This document shows positions 8,129 to 16,958 of a stretch of 64,000 nt of DNA, in pieces; positions within the stretch are counted from its first letter, which is position 1; every line of letters starts with the position of its first letter. Origin of the DNA: Bermanella sp051277445 (lineage in GTDB: Bacteria; Pseudomonadota; Gammaproteobacteria; Pseudomonadales; Oceanobacteraceae); assembly GCA_051277445.1 (NCBI GenBank), contig JBNMQC010000002.1:62001-126000 (forward strand), in the 5' to 3' direction. The notes under the pieces are model-generated. The model ran no database searches and was not told the DNA's origin. It saw nothing but the letters and a program-made list of their open reading frames with translations. A program made the translations under genes and the position numbers.

Positions 8129-9433
8129 TTAAAGCGCCTTAACAAACACCTTGCTGTTTCGCTGGTAGTTATACAGCTCTTTTTTCTGTGGCGGCAAATC
8201 ATCAATGTGAGCGGCTTTAAAACCACGTTCTTCAAACCATTGTGCCGTTCGGGTGGTGAGCACAAATAAGTTTTTGATGCCTTGGCTTTTGGCCTCACTC
8301 ACGAGTGTGTTCAGTAAGCGGTCACCCCGTTGGCCCCGACGATATTCATCATGAATGGCCACGCAGGCCAGTTCCGCCATGTCTTCACCATAAGGGTAAA
8401 GTGCGGCGCAGCCTAACACCATGCCGTCTTTAACGAGCACGCGGAAGCGATCAATTTCGGTTTCCAGTACTTTGCGTGAGCGGCGAACTAGAATGCCTTT
8501 TTCTTCAAGTGGGCTTAGTAGATCTAAAATCCCCATGACGTCTTCCATGCGCGCGGTACGCAATTGTTCTTGATGGTGCTGGCTCACGAGTGTTCCGCAA
8601 CCATCTAGGGTGAACAGTTCGGTAAGCAAGGCACCGTCTTGGCTGTGTTGAATGAGTTGGCAGCGTTTCACACCACGATTGACCGCGGTGCTGGCGGCAT
8701 TCAGTTGCACCATTTGCTCGGGATTCAGCCCTTGCATCAGTAACTCAGGGATGGCGCTGGTGACGACTTCTTTTACCAAATGGCCGTCGTGCTTAATGCA
8801 ATTATTGTTGCCAAACAAAATCAGTTTGTCTGCTTGTAACGCGATGGCGGTTTCGGTGGCCACGTCTTCAACCGCCAGGTTAAAGGTTTCACCTGTGCGG
8901 CTATAACCTAAACAGTTCAAGAGCACGATGGCGTTGTTATCGAGCACCTTGTTAATGGCCCGTTCATCGATTTTGCGCACTTCACCTGTGTGGGCAAAGT
9001 CCACGCCGTCGATCACGCCCATGGGTTTGGCGATGACAAAGTTACCACCGACCACACGGATATCAGCGCCATGCATCGGGCTGTTGGTCATGCCGGTCGT
9101 CAGCAAGGCTTCAATTTGCGAGCGCAATTGTCCTACCGCTTGCTGCACTGTGACCAGCATGGCTTTATCGGTGATGCGTTTATTATCGGCAAACGTGGCA
9201 TCTTGTTGTTTCAGTTGGCACAGCTCATCGATCTGAGGTCGCGCGCCATGCACCAACACCAAGCGCACACCTAGGCTATTGAGCAAGGCGATGTCGTGAA
9301 TAATATGTTGGAACTGGTCATGGGCGAGGGTATCTCCGCCAAGCATGATGACAAATGTTTTGCCCCTATGTGCATTAATATACGGGGAGCTTTGTCTAAA
9401 CCAGTTGACGTATTGGTCGATAGAGTCGGTCAC
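8129..9433 (-). CDS. argA: Amino-acid N-acetyltransferase (N-acetylglutamate synthase)
   Basis: A 434-residue two-domain enzyme catalysing the first step of arginine synthesis, acetyl transfer from acetyl-CoA to glutamate. The N-terminal amino-acid-kinase domain (about 1-290) starts with VIMLGGDTL and LVLVHGARPQI and normally binds arginine as feedback inhibitor. The C-terminal GNAT domain (about 290-434) shows EYRRGQRGDRLL for CoA binding and WFEERGFK near the end. Length and domain order match classical ArgA. It is followed on the same strand upstream by argE, about 50 bp apart, and the two could be co-transcribed. Confidence 0.96.
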   Translation of the reverse strand: MTDSIDQYVNWFRQSSPYINAHRGKTFVIMLGGDTLAHDQFQHIIHDIALLNSLGVRLVLVHGARPQIDELCQLKQQDATFADNKRITDKAMLVTVQQAVGQLRSQIEALLTTGMTNSPMHGADIRVVGGNFVIAKPMGVIDGVDFAHTGEVRKIDERAINKVLDNNAIVLLNCLGYSRTGETFNLAVEDVATETAIALQADKLILFGNNNCIKHDGHLVKEVVTSAIPELLMQGLNPEQMVQLNAASTAVNRGVKRCQLIQHSQDGALLTELFTLDGCGTLVSQHHQEQLRTARMEDVMGILDLLSPLEEKGILVRRSRKVLETEIDRFRVLVKDGMVLGCAALYPYGEDMAELACVAIHDEYRRGQRGDRLLNTLVSEAKSQGIKNLFVLTTRTAQWFEERGFKAAHIDDLPPQKKELYNYQRNSKVFVKAL

Positions 9434-9485
9434 TGTGTTTTATCTTTCTTGTGTTAATCCAATTGAGTGTAAAGGCTTTTTACCC

Positions 9486-10634
9486 TTACAAACAATAATG
9501 TTTAATAAATTGCTCGATGTAATTCACCATGGGCTGTATTTGATCATGGGCGAGGAATTCATCAGGCTGATGTGCTTGGTCTATGGAGCCTGCGCCCATG
9601 ACCACGGTATCGATGTTGGCCGCGGCTAAAAACGGCGCTTCGGTGGCAAAGGCGACGGCTTCAGCACCATGGCCAGTGAGCGCTTCAGCCAGTGCCACCA
9701 GTTCGCTGTGCTCGCCGCTGGCAAAGGCTTCTACGCCATCAAACAAACGATAAAACTCGATATGGGTTTTGGTTTGCTGGGCGACACGGTCTAGGCGAGT
9801 TTGGATTTGCGCGCGCAGTTCATTGCTGCTCATGCCGGGCATGGTGCGCAGATCAAAGTGCAATTCGCATTGACCACAAATACGGTTGGGATTATCGCCA
9901 CCATGAATACAGCCTAGGTTCAGGGTGGGACTGGGCACACTAAAAGCCGTGTGCTGGTGGGTGTGTTTGAGCTCGTCACGGAAGCTGATCAGCTCACTCA
10001 TGACGGTGTGCATGGCATCCATGGCGTTATTACCAAGGTCGGGGTCGGAGCTATGACCCGCTTGACCGGTGATTTTAATGCCTTCCATTAAGATGCCTTT
10101 GTGCATGTTAATGGGTTTTAAACCGGTGGGCTCGCCAATGATGGCCGCACGGGCTTTGGGAAGTCCAAGGCTGGCCAATGCTCTGGCACCGGTCATGCTG
10201 GTTTCTTCATCGGCGGTGGCCAGAATAAAAATGGGAGCGGTTAGCTTATTAGTATCGACCTTTTCAACCGCAGCTAGCGCTAGCGCAAAAAAGCCTTTCA
10301 TGTCACATGAGCCTAGGCCATAAAAACGGTTGTCTTTGTCGGTTAAAGTGAATGGGTCGCTTTGCCATTTTTCAATGTTGCATGGCACGGTGTCGGTGTG
10401 GCCTGACAGAATTAAGCCGCCAGGGCCTTTGCCTAGAGTGGCCAGTAAGTTGTATTTCTTACGTGCGGCATCGACACATTGAATCTCGACCTTGAATCCC
10501 AAGGTTTCACACCAGCTGGCCAATTGATCAATGACGGCCTTATTGCTCATGTCGTATTCATCCAGTGTGCTGGAGATACTGGGCAATGACAGCAAGGTGG
10601 CGATGTTTTGTTTGATACCCGGTAAGTGCTTCAT
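9486..10634 (-). CDS. argE: Acetylornithine deacetylase
   Basis: The start is set at the ATG at 10634 (MKHLPGIKQN), giving 382 residues, the usual ArgE length; the frame opens 48 codons earlier but that part overlaps the divergent gene's promoter. It is an M20-family zinc hydrolase that removes the acetyl group from N-acetylornithine. Metal and catalytic residues are visible: SGHTDTVP (H79, D81), GSCDMKG (D111), ADEE (E143/E144), GEPTG, and a C-terminal AHQPDE. It lies upstream of argA in the same direction. An ornithine acetyltransferase would make ArgE redundant, but none is in the window. Confidence 0.94.
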   Translation of the reverse strand: MKHLPGIKQNIATLLSLPSISSTLDEYDMSNKAVIDQLASWCETLGFKVEIQCVDAARKKYNLLATLGKGPGGLILSGHTDTVPCNIEKWQSDPFTLTDKDNRFYGLGSCDMKGFFALALAAVEKVDTNKLTAPIFILATADEETSMTGARALASLGLPKARAAIIGEPTGLKPINMHKGILMEGIKITGQAGHSSDPDLGNNAMDAMHTVMSELISFRDELKHTHQHTAFSVPSPTLNLGCIHGGDNPNRICGQCELHFDLRTMPGMSSNELRAQIQTRLDRVAQQTKTHIEFYRLFDGVEAFASGEHSELVALAEALTGHGAEAVAFATEAPFLAAANIDTVVMGAGSIDQAHQPDEFLAHDQIQPMVNYIEQFIKHYCL

Positions 10635-10770
10635 GCTCTCAACCTTCAATAACAAGTATGAACAGTGTATCAAAGCGGTTAAAAATGTCTTGGGCTTTCT
10701 ATGATTGCTACTGAGACTTAGGGGGCTTTCTGCTAAGCTTGGGCGGATAAAAAATAATAAGTGGAAGGCC

Positions 10771-12150
10771 ATGGCCAAAGAAGTCGAACTTAAGCTCTCG
10801 TTACCCAGTCATGCCGTTGATGCATTCATGCAAGATGTGGATCTAGGTCAGGCACAAGGTGCGCCATTAGAGCTTGATAACCAATATTTTGATACGCCTG
10901 ATCTTGCGTTGAATCAGGCCCATGCCGCATTGCGAGTGCGTAAATCTCAACATGGCTATAAGCAGACCTTAAAAAATAAAGGTCAAGCCATTGCCGGTTT
11001 GCATGAACGCGGTGAGTGGGAATATGACATTCCAACCAATCAACTGGATTGGTCATTATTTGAAGCGGATATTCAGTTAGATGCCAACCTGCGCGAATGC
11101 ATCGTGCCTATTTTTAAAACCGATTTCACTCGCCATGTTTGGATCAAACATTTAGGCGAAAGTGAAATCGAATTAGTGCTCGATCAAGGCCTGATTCACA
11201 ATGAAAATCCAACGGGTGACCATCACCCAGCGAGTAGTCAAAGTATTAACCTGTGTGAAATCGAATTAGAACTGAAGTCAGGTCGCGTAGACGATTTATT
11301 TACCTTTGCTATGCAGCTGGCGGAACGTCATCCGTTGGTGCCTTGTGACATCAACAAAGCCGAGCGCGGTTATGGCTTGCTGTTTCCAAGTTTAAGCTTT
11401 TTTACCCCTGAAGATTTTCGACAAGCATGGCAGCAAGATCAGTTACCTGTGTTGTCGCTTTTGCAAGAAACCCTGACGCGTTTGAGTAGACATTGGGATG
11501 CCTTTTCTCAGCAAGAAAACTGGTGGTCTTTATTGGTCATGCGTCGGCAGGTCCATGCGGTGTGCTGGATGCTCAGTGAGTTGCCCCATTGTCCCGACTC
11601 ATTGCGAGGTCGTTGGTTGGTATTGCAACAAGATTTGAAAAAGCTGCTGCAACCAGCCGACGTAGTGACCGGCTTGTATGTGGATAACAATAGCCACAGC
11701 CGTGGATTGAGTCAGCGTTTATTATCGGTGGTTGCGTCACAATTAAGCGAAGGCCTTGAAACTTGGATGGCAAATAATGGTCTGGGTTTGGCCATGTTGG
11801 AATTGGGTGAGTACATGTATGCCCAAGCGCAAGAGGCTGACCATAATGGTGCCCCTTGGATTAATACGTTAATCACCCGTTTGGCTCAAGAACTGGATAT
11901 CAGTGATGCATCCCTGCAAACCTTAGCGTTTGTGTTGTTACGCTGTGGCGATGAACGCTACCCCGCGGTGAATGAAGTGATTCGCTGCCAAGCGGTCGTG
12001 AATGCCATGATTGCGGCCAAGGGTTTGCAAAATGCCATCACTGATGAAACCAGTCGTGCGAAATTAGCCAGCTGGCAACGTCGTTTGACCGTCGAAAAAC
12101 GTAATTTATTAGATGCTAAGCAGGCGCTCATTGCGTTATGTTGTGACTAG
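10771..12150 (+). CDS. CYTH and CHAD domain protein (inorganic triphosphatase-like)
   Basis: The start at 10771 is chosen because the CYTH signature ExExK (EVELK, residues 4-8) follows at once; GGAAGG lies close in front. The CYTH domain covers about residues 1-200, with the acidic and basic strand pattern of triphosphate tunnel enzymes (YFDTPDLAL, LRVRKSQ, EIELEL). The rest (about 220-459) is a helical CHAD-like domain, rather poor in the conserved histidines. E. coli YgiF, with the same architecture, hydrolyses inorganic triphosphate; that activity here is inferred. The gene precedes a GspE-like ATPase by 40 bp, an arrangement I also associate with Pseudomonas next to argA/argE. Confidence 0.85.
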   Translation: MAKEVELKLSLPSHAVDAFMQDVDLGQAQGAPLELDNQYFDTPDLALNQAHAALRVRKSQHGYKQTLKNKGQAIAGLHERGEWEYDIPTNQLDWSLFEADIQLDANLRECIVPIFKTDFTRHVWIKHLGESEIELVLDQGLIHNENPTGDHHPASSQSINLCEIELELKSGRVDDLFTFAMQLAERHPLVPCDINKAERGYGLLFPSLSFFTPEDFRQAWQQDQLPVLSLLQETLTRLSRHWDAFSQQENWWSLLVMRRQVHAVCWMLSELPHCPDSLRGRWLVLQQDLKKLLQPADVVTGLYVDNNSHSRGLSQRLLSVVASQLSEGLETWMANNGLGLAMLELGEYMYAQAQEADHNGAPWINTLITRLAQELDISDASLQTLAFVLLRCGDERYPAVNEVIRCQAVVNAMIAAKGLQNAITDETSRAKLASWQRRLTVEKRNLLDAKQALIALCCD

Positions 12151-12190
12151 TTAACTTTTTATTTTTGCCAAAGATATTGCTCGCCAGTGC

Positions 12191-13963
12191 ATGGCCAGCT
12201 CGGATGCCACTATGAATCAGGTACAAGATTTAAAATTATCCCTCGGGGCCATTACTAACTTGCTTAAGCAAGATGGCCACTTAAGTCCTGAGCAATTGGC
12301 TGAAATCAAACAAAAAGGCATGAACGGCGCGTCCCATCCGGCCACGGCCATTCAAAGCTATCAATTCAAAAGTGCCGCCCAGCAAGACTTGAAATTAGAT
12401 GAAGAACTCATCATGAACTTGCTGGCAAAAGAAGCACAAATGCCATACTTCACCATTGACCCATTGAAAGTGAAAGCCAGCAAGGTCACCCCGACCATGT
12501 CATTTGCCTTTGCTAAGCGTCATGGTTTATTGCCAGTGGGCTTAACCGCTGATGTGGTCACAGTGGCCACAGCAGAACCGTTTGATCGTCGCTGGATCGC
12601 TGACATTGAACACATCAATCGTCGCCAAGTTGAAATTGTGGTGGCTAAGCCTACGGATATTCTGCGCTATCAGGTGGAGTTCTTTTCGCTGGCGGCTTCT
12701 GTCAGTGGTGCCAGTGCGTTACACCAAAAACAAAGTACCAACTTAGAGTCGTTAGTTGAGTTGGGCAGTAAAGGGAACAGTGACGCCAATGACGAACACA
12801 TCGTCAATATTGTGGATTGGTTATTTCAGTATGCGTTTGAGCAGCGCGCCAGTGATATTCACATTGAACCTCGTCGTGAAATCTCAAAAGTGCGTTTTCG
12901 GATTGATGGGGTGTTGCACCCTGTGTATGAATTTCCTGCCACGGTCTCCAATGCGGTGACGTCACGCATAAAAAGTTTAGGTCGCATGAACATCGCCGAA
13001 AAGCGTAAACCGCAAGACAGTCGACTAAAAACCCGCACACCCAATGGCCATGAAGTAGAGCTGCGTTTAAGCACTATGCCCACGGCATTTGGCGAAAAAC
13101 TGGTGATGCGTATTTTCGATCCAGATGTGTTACTGCGTAATTTCAGCGAGCTGGGTTTCAGTAAAGAAGACTTTGCCCTATGGGATTCAATGGTTCATCA
13201 AACTTCGGGCATTGTGTTGGTAACAGGCCCCACCGGTTCCGGTAAAACCACCACGCTTTACAGCACCTTAAAGCAACTGGCCACAGAAGATGTGAATGTC
13301 TGTACGGTGGAAGACCCCATCGAAATGGTCGAATCCACCTTTAACCAGATGCAGGTGAACCCAACGATCGATTTGGACTTTGCCTCTGGCATCCGCACCC
13401 TAATGCGACAAGACCCCGACATCATCATGGTGGGTGAGATTCGTGATAGCGAAACCGCCGAAATGGCCATTCAAGCCGCGCTCACGGGCCACCTTGTGTT
13501 ATCGACTCTGCACACCAATGACGCGCCAAGTGCGATTTCTCGATTACAGCATATCGGCGTGCCGCATTATTTAATTAAAAGTGCGGTATCCGGTGTGATG
13601 GCCCAGCGTTTGGTGCGAACCCTATGCCCGCACTGCAAGCAAAAACAAGCCACAAATACTAAGATGTGGGATGAGCTGGTTCAGCCATGGAGCGCCAAAG
13701 CACCAGAGTTTATTTACGAGCCAGTGGGTTGTTTGGAATGCCGTAATACGGGTTACATGGGCCGTGCCGGGCTCTATGAAGTTATGCCCATGAGTGATAC
13801 ATTGGCAGGGCTTATCCAAGTGCAAACAGATATGGCGCAGTTAAGACGCCAAGCAATGAAAGACGGTATGCGTAACCTGCGATTAAGTGGGGCGCAGAAA
13901 GTGGCGGCAGGACTGACCACCATAGAAGAAGTATTGCGAGTTACCCCCAATGAAATGGGTTAA
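12191..13963 (+). CDS. GspE/PilB-family secretion ATPase (orphan)
   Basis: A 590-residue hexameric-type ATPase of type II secretion / type IV pilus assembly. The N-terminal GspE_N domain spans about 50-160. The ATPase core has GPTGSGKTT (Walker A, near 345), the Asp box VCTVEDPIE, the Walker B segment DPDIIMVGEIRD and the His box LSTLHTND. The zinc-binding tetracysteine is present (CPHCK ... CLECRNTGY). No pilin, GspF/PilC or secretin gene is nearby, so its machine must be encoded elsewhere. It may be co-transcribed with the CYTH/CHAD gene. Two start codons are possible (12191 and 12212), neither with a strong ribosome site. Confidence 0.88.
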   Translation: MASSDATMNQVQDLKLSLGAITNLLKQDGHLSPEQLAEIKQKGMNGASHPATAIQSYQFKSAAQQDLKLDEELIMNLLAKEAQMPYFTIDPLKVKASKVTPTMSFAFAKRHGLLPVGLTADVVTVATAEPFDRRWIADIEHINRRQVEIVVAKPTDILRYQVEFFSLAASVSGASALHQKQSTNLESLVELGSKGNSDANDEHIVNIVDWLFQYAFEQRASDIHIEPRREISKVRFRIDGVLHPVYEFPATVSNAVTSRIKSLGRMNIAEKRKPQDSRLKTRTPNGHEVELRLSTMPTAFGEKLVMRIFDPDVLLRNFSELGFSKEDFALWDSMVHQTSGIVLVTGPTGSGKTTTLYSTLKQLATEDVNVCTVEDPIEMVESTFNQMQVNPTIDLDFASGIRTLMRQDPDIIMVGEIRDSETAEMAIQAALTGHLVLSTLHTNDAPSAISRLQHIGVPHYLIKSAVSGVMAQRLVRTLCPHCKQKQATNTKMWDELVQPWSAKAPEFIYEPVGCLECRNTGYMGRAGLYEVMPMSDTLAGLIQVQTDMAQLRRQAMKDGMRNLRLSGAQKVAAGLTTIEEVLRVTPNEMG

Positions 13964-14006
13964 CCCAAGGATCGACAGCAAGCCACCGTTATTACGTCCG
14001 GATTCC

Positions 14007-14026
14007 GCACCCAGTCTGCTGGGTGC
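14007..14026 (+). other. Perfect hairpin in front of the exonuclease gene
   Basis: GCACCCAG and CTGGGTGC form an eight-pair stem with a TCTG loop, ending 21 bp before the start codon. No T run follows on either strand, so it is not an ordinary terminator. It could stabilise the 5' end of the exonuclease message or act as a processing site. Confidence 0.5.
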
Positions 14027-14047
14027 CATAAAAAAAGGTAAACCATA

Positions 14048-14533
14048 ATGGAAGTGCCGGCCATTATTGACTTAGAGGCGTCCGGATTTGGACGCGGCAG
14101 CTACCCCATTGAAGTGGGTATCGCCCTTGCAGACGGCTCTGTCCATGCGCTGCTGATCCAACCTGCCGAAGGCTGGGACCATTGGGATGACAAAGCCGAA
14201 GGCATTCATGGCATTAGTCGTGATTACCTGCTGGAACACGGTAAAAGCCCCCGCGAAGTGGCCATATATCTCAACGATTTATGTGGTGGTATGACCCTCT
14301 ACAGCGACGCCTGGAGTTTTGATAGCTCATGGTTAGGTCGCTTATTCGACGAAGCTGAAATTATCCAACGCTTCAAGCTTGATACCCTCACACGCTTACT
14401 GACTGAAGCCGAAATGACGGTTTGGAGCGACACCAAAGACGCCATGGTGAAGCAGCTTGGTTTAGAGATGCACCGCGCAGCTAACGACGTGACGCTGCTG
14501 CGTGAAACGTATAAAAAGATTAAAAGCGCTTAG
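14048..14533 (+). CDS. DEDDh 3'-5' exonuclease family protein
   Basis: A 161-residue RNase H-fold exonuclease. Motif I is IIDLEASG near residues 6-13 (catalytic Asp and Glu), motif II falls in YSDAWSFDSSWL, and motif III is HRAANDV near 150 (the H-x4-D pattern of the DEDDh class). It is shorter than DnaQ epsilon and lacks the oligoribonuclease signature, so the substrate is open: it may trim DNA or RNA ends. The start has no obvious Shine-Dalgarno beyond AAAGG. It ends in a strong terminator shared with rsgA. Confidence 0.8.
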   Translation: MEVPAIIDLEASGFGRGSYPIEVGIALADGSVHALLIQPAEGWDHWDDKAEGIHGISRDYLLEHGKSPREVAIYLNDLCGGMTLYSDAWSFDSSWLGRLFDEAEIIQRFKLDTLTRLLTEAEMTVWSDTKDAMVKQLGLEMHRAANDVTLLRETYKKIKSA

Positions 14534-14608
14534 GGTGATCGTTCAAGCCTTATTGTTCACGTCTTTTCGTTAAAGTTAAAATGAACGGACTGTCTATCTA
14601 GCGCCCAT

Positions 14609-14642
14609 AAAAAACCGCATGTGTTGCCACATGCGGTTTTTT
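14609..14642. terminator. Bidirectional terminator between exonuclease and rsgA
   Basis: AAAACCGCATGTG pairs with CACATGCGGTTTT around a TTGC loop, with A and T runs outside. It serves both convergent genes. Confidence 0.9.
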
Positions 14643-14665
14643 GTATCGTGATATTGAACGAAACC

Positions 14666-15721
14666 CTAGCGGTTTTTCAACGCTCGCATATCACTTTGCA
14701 CGTTACGGTGAAACCTGGTGGTATCACGTTCATTTGCGCGTTTTTCTGCAAGTGTCGCCGAGTTCAATGCTTGTTCACGCATGAGTTTGCGGTAGCTTTG
14801 TAAGCGGCGCAGTTCCAAGTCCCCATCATCAATGGCCGCATTGACGGCGCAATCCGGTTCACCTTGATGTTGGCAATTGGTAAAGCGACAACCTTTTGCT
14901 AATTCCGTAATGTCAGAAAAGGTATGTTGAATCCCATCTTCACAATCGGCTAATTGCAGCTCACGCATTCCCGGTGTGTCCAAGAACAAACCACCTTGTG
15001 GCAAGAAGTGCAGCTGGCGTGACGTGGTGGTATGTCGGCCTTTGCTGTCATCTTCTCGAATCCCTTGGGTGGCGCTGGCGGTTTCATCATCGACGCTTAA
15101 TCCTTTGAGCGTATTCACCAAGGTGGATTTTCCCACACCGGATGAACCCAATAGCGCGATGGTTTGTCCGCTTTTACACCAAGTTTGTAAGCCTTTTAAG
15201 CTTTCGCTATCCAGAGCGTTAACCACCTCGATCATCAGGTGATGATCGAGTTTGCGCAGCGGCTCAAGATAGGCGTCAATGTCATCACATAAATCCGCTT
15301 TGGTTAATACCACTACTGGGTCGCTTTGTGCCTCATGAGTGATGGCCAGATAGCGCTCGATGCGGTTTAAGTTAAAGTCATCATTTAACGACGCCACAAT
15401 AAACACGGTGTCCACATTGCTGGCAATGCTTTGCTCATGCACTTTTGACCCACTGGCTTTACGTGAAAAATAGCTTTGTCGCTCAAGCAATCGCTCGAAC
15501 TGACCTTGCCCATTTAACAGTACCCAATCGCCCACGGTGAGCGGTGGCATGGATGGATGGACAGCCAACACGCCTTCGCCATCTTGTGAAAAGTAATGGT
15601 ATTGGTTGCGGTGGTGTTCACTGATGCGAACAGGGTGAAACGATTCGAGTTCTTCAAAGCTGAGTTGTGTTTGAAAAAATCCGCGCCAGCCAAGTTGTGG
15701 CAGCGTAAAACATGTATTCAT
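14666..15721 (-). CDS. rsgA: Ribosome small-subunit-dependent GTPase A
   Basis: A 351-residue circularly permuted GTPase that matures the 30S subunit. An N-terminal OB-fold (about 1-105) is followed by the G motifs in permuted order: G4 LTKADL, then G1 GSSGVGKST, then G3 DTPGM. The C-terminal zinc knuckle CRFTNCQHQGEPDC binds 16S rRNA. The start ATG at 15721 has TTGGGG about ten bases upstream. A 16-bp perfect palindrome and further hairpins lie right in front of that site (separate entry), which is unusual for rsgA. Confidence 0.94.
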   Translation of the reverse strand: MNTCFTLPQLGWRGFFQTQLSFEELESFHPVRISEHHRNQYHYFSQDGEGVLAVHPSMPPLTVGDWVLLNGQGQFERLLERQSYFSRKASGSKVHEQSIASNVDTVFIVASLNDDFNLNRIERYLAITHEAQSDPVVVLTKADLCDDIDAYLEPLRKLDHHLMIEVVNALDSESLKGLQTWCKSGQTIALLGSSGVGKSTLVNTLKGLSVDDETASATQGIREDDSKGRHTTTSRQLHFLPQGGLFLDTPGMRELQLADCEDGIQHTFSDITELAKGCRFTNCQHQGEPDCAVNAAIDDGDLELRRLQSYRKLMREQALNSATLAEKRANERDTTRFHRNVQSDMRALKNR

Positions 15722-15733
15722 GTATAAACCCCA

Positions 15734-15821
15734 AGTAACCTAGGTTACTCGTTAAAAATTAGTAAAGGGGCAAATCCCCGGTAAACCGGAAAACCAAACG
15801 TTTAAGCGCTGGGTTTCTCCG
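15734..15821 (-). other. Structured 5' region of rsgA: palindrome plus three stem-loops
   Basis: Reading the plus strand, there is a perfect 16-bp palindrome (AGTAACCTAGGTTACT, 15734-15749), then GGGG-CAAAT-CCCC (15767-15779), CCGG-TAAA-CCGG (15778-15789) and a nine-pair stem with one bulge joining 15787-15795 to 15812-15821. The second and third stems share bases and so could be alternatives. All lie within 100 bp upstream of rsgA on its own strand. No known riboswitch consensus fits that I can recall. Confidence 0.5.
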
Positions 15822-15928
15822 TAAGGGTTTTACATACAATCATCAACATGTTCCTCTTTAGTAGTGGTTGGAGCCTGTATAGTAGTCTTTTTTTTGCGGT
15901 CGTCTAGAGGCTGCAAATGTTATTTTTG

Positions 15929-16822
15929 TTAACCGTGTTTCATCTCAAATGCTAGTGCGCTTTCGATGTCGGGATGCTTGAATTTGAAACCGTGTTTTTC
16001 AAGCACAACCGGCAGTACGCGATTGCTGCCCAGTAATAATAGATCCCCCATTTCACCAAAGACGGTTTTCACCACAAACGCAGGCATGGGGAAAAGAGTG
16101 GGGCGATTTAGGGCACCGCCTAGAGCTTTGGTGAAGGTGTAGTTACTCACAGGGTTGGGCGCTGTCAGGTTAACAGGGCCTTCAATACTTGGCTCATTTA
16201 ATACGAACTCAATGGCGCGTAGCTCATCTGTCAGACTGATCCAGCTCATGAACTGTTGGCCACTGCCCACCTTGCCGCCCAAACCCAGTTTAAATGGCAG
16301 TAACATTTTTTTTAGCGCGCCTCCTTTTGGGGTGAGCACCACACCGCTGCGAATAAATACAGTACGTACACAGCTATCCTCAATGGCTTTGGCGGCTGCC
16401 TCCCATTTAGTCACAATCTCGCTTAGAAAATTACGCCCTGGCGTGGATTGTTCATCCACCGGTGTGTCGGCGGTATCACCATAAAAACCAATGGCGCTGG
16501 CATTAATAAACAAACTGGGCGGGTTTGCACGACTGGCGATGGTTTGGCTTAGTAGTTCGGTGCACGTGACTCGGCTGTCAATGATGTCTTGTTTGCGTTG
16601 CTTGCTCCATGGTTTATCGCCAATGTTGACGCCATTGAGATTAATCACGGCATCCAGATGAATGTCGTCATCTAGGTGGATCAGACCTTTTTCAGGTTGC
16701 CAGTAAAAGCTGCCGCTGCTGCGACCGCGATGCAGAATATAAACCTGATGACCTTTGCTTTCTAAATACGGGCGCAAGGCCGTGCCTACTAAACCGGTGG
16801 CACCACTAATAAGAATGTTCAT
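15929..16822 (-). CDS. TIGR01777 family epimerase (YfcH-like NAD-dependent SDR)
   Basis: An extended-SDR protein of about 297 residues. I place the start at MNILISGATG, since the Rossmann motif GATGLVG should lie near residue 8 and GAGTGA lies upstream; GTG at 16831 and ATG at 16825 are also possible. Hallmarks are LHRG (residue 33-36), INLNGVNI, INASAIGFYG with the catalytic-type Tyr, and the C-terminal DUF1731 segment (ALNRPTLFPMPAFVVK). Members are widespread but their substrate is not settled. It runs in the same direction as rsgA, 207 bp upstream. Confidence 0.88.
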   Translation of the reverse strand: MNILISGATGLVGTALRPYLESKGHQVYILHRGRSSGSFYWQPEKGLIHLDDDIHLDAVINLNGVNIGDKPWSKQRKQDIIDSRVTCTELLSQTIASRANPPSLFINASAIGFYGDTADTPVDEQSTPGRNFLSEIVTKWEAAAKAIEDSCVRTVFIRSGVVLTPKGGALKKMLLPFKLGLGGKVGSGQQFMSWISLTDELRAIEFVLNEPSIEGPVNLTAPNPVSNYTFTKALGGALNRPTLFPMPAFVVKTVFGEMGDLLLLGSNRVLPVVLEKHGFKFKHPDIESALAFEMKHG

Positions 16823-16958
16823 CATCGTCACTCAATATGCAGGTATGTAAGTATAGTACGTGTGAGAGGATAGTTTGGATGGCCTATCTATTTAGGGATA
16901 TAGGATCGCTCTGCCAATATGAACCATACTGTGAATTATTTATAAGAGGCTTGTCATT

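Noticed and set aside
14007..14026. Rho-independent terminator of the GspE-like gene
   Set aside because: A good hairpin, but no U run follows on either strand; listed only as a hairpin.
15734..15821. Cyclic-di-GMP riboswitch upstream of rsgA
   Set aside because: GCAAA-like strings are present, but the conserved tetraloop, the GACGCAAAGCC-type core and the P1b pairing are absent.
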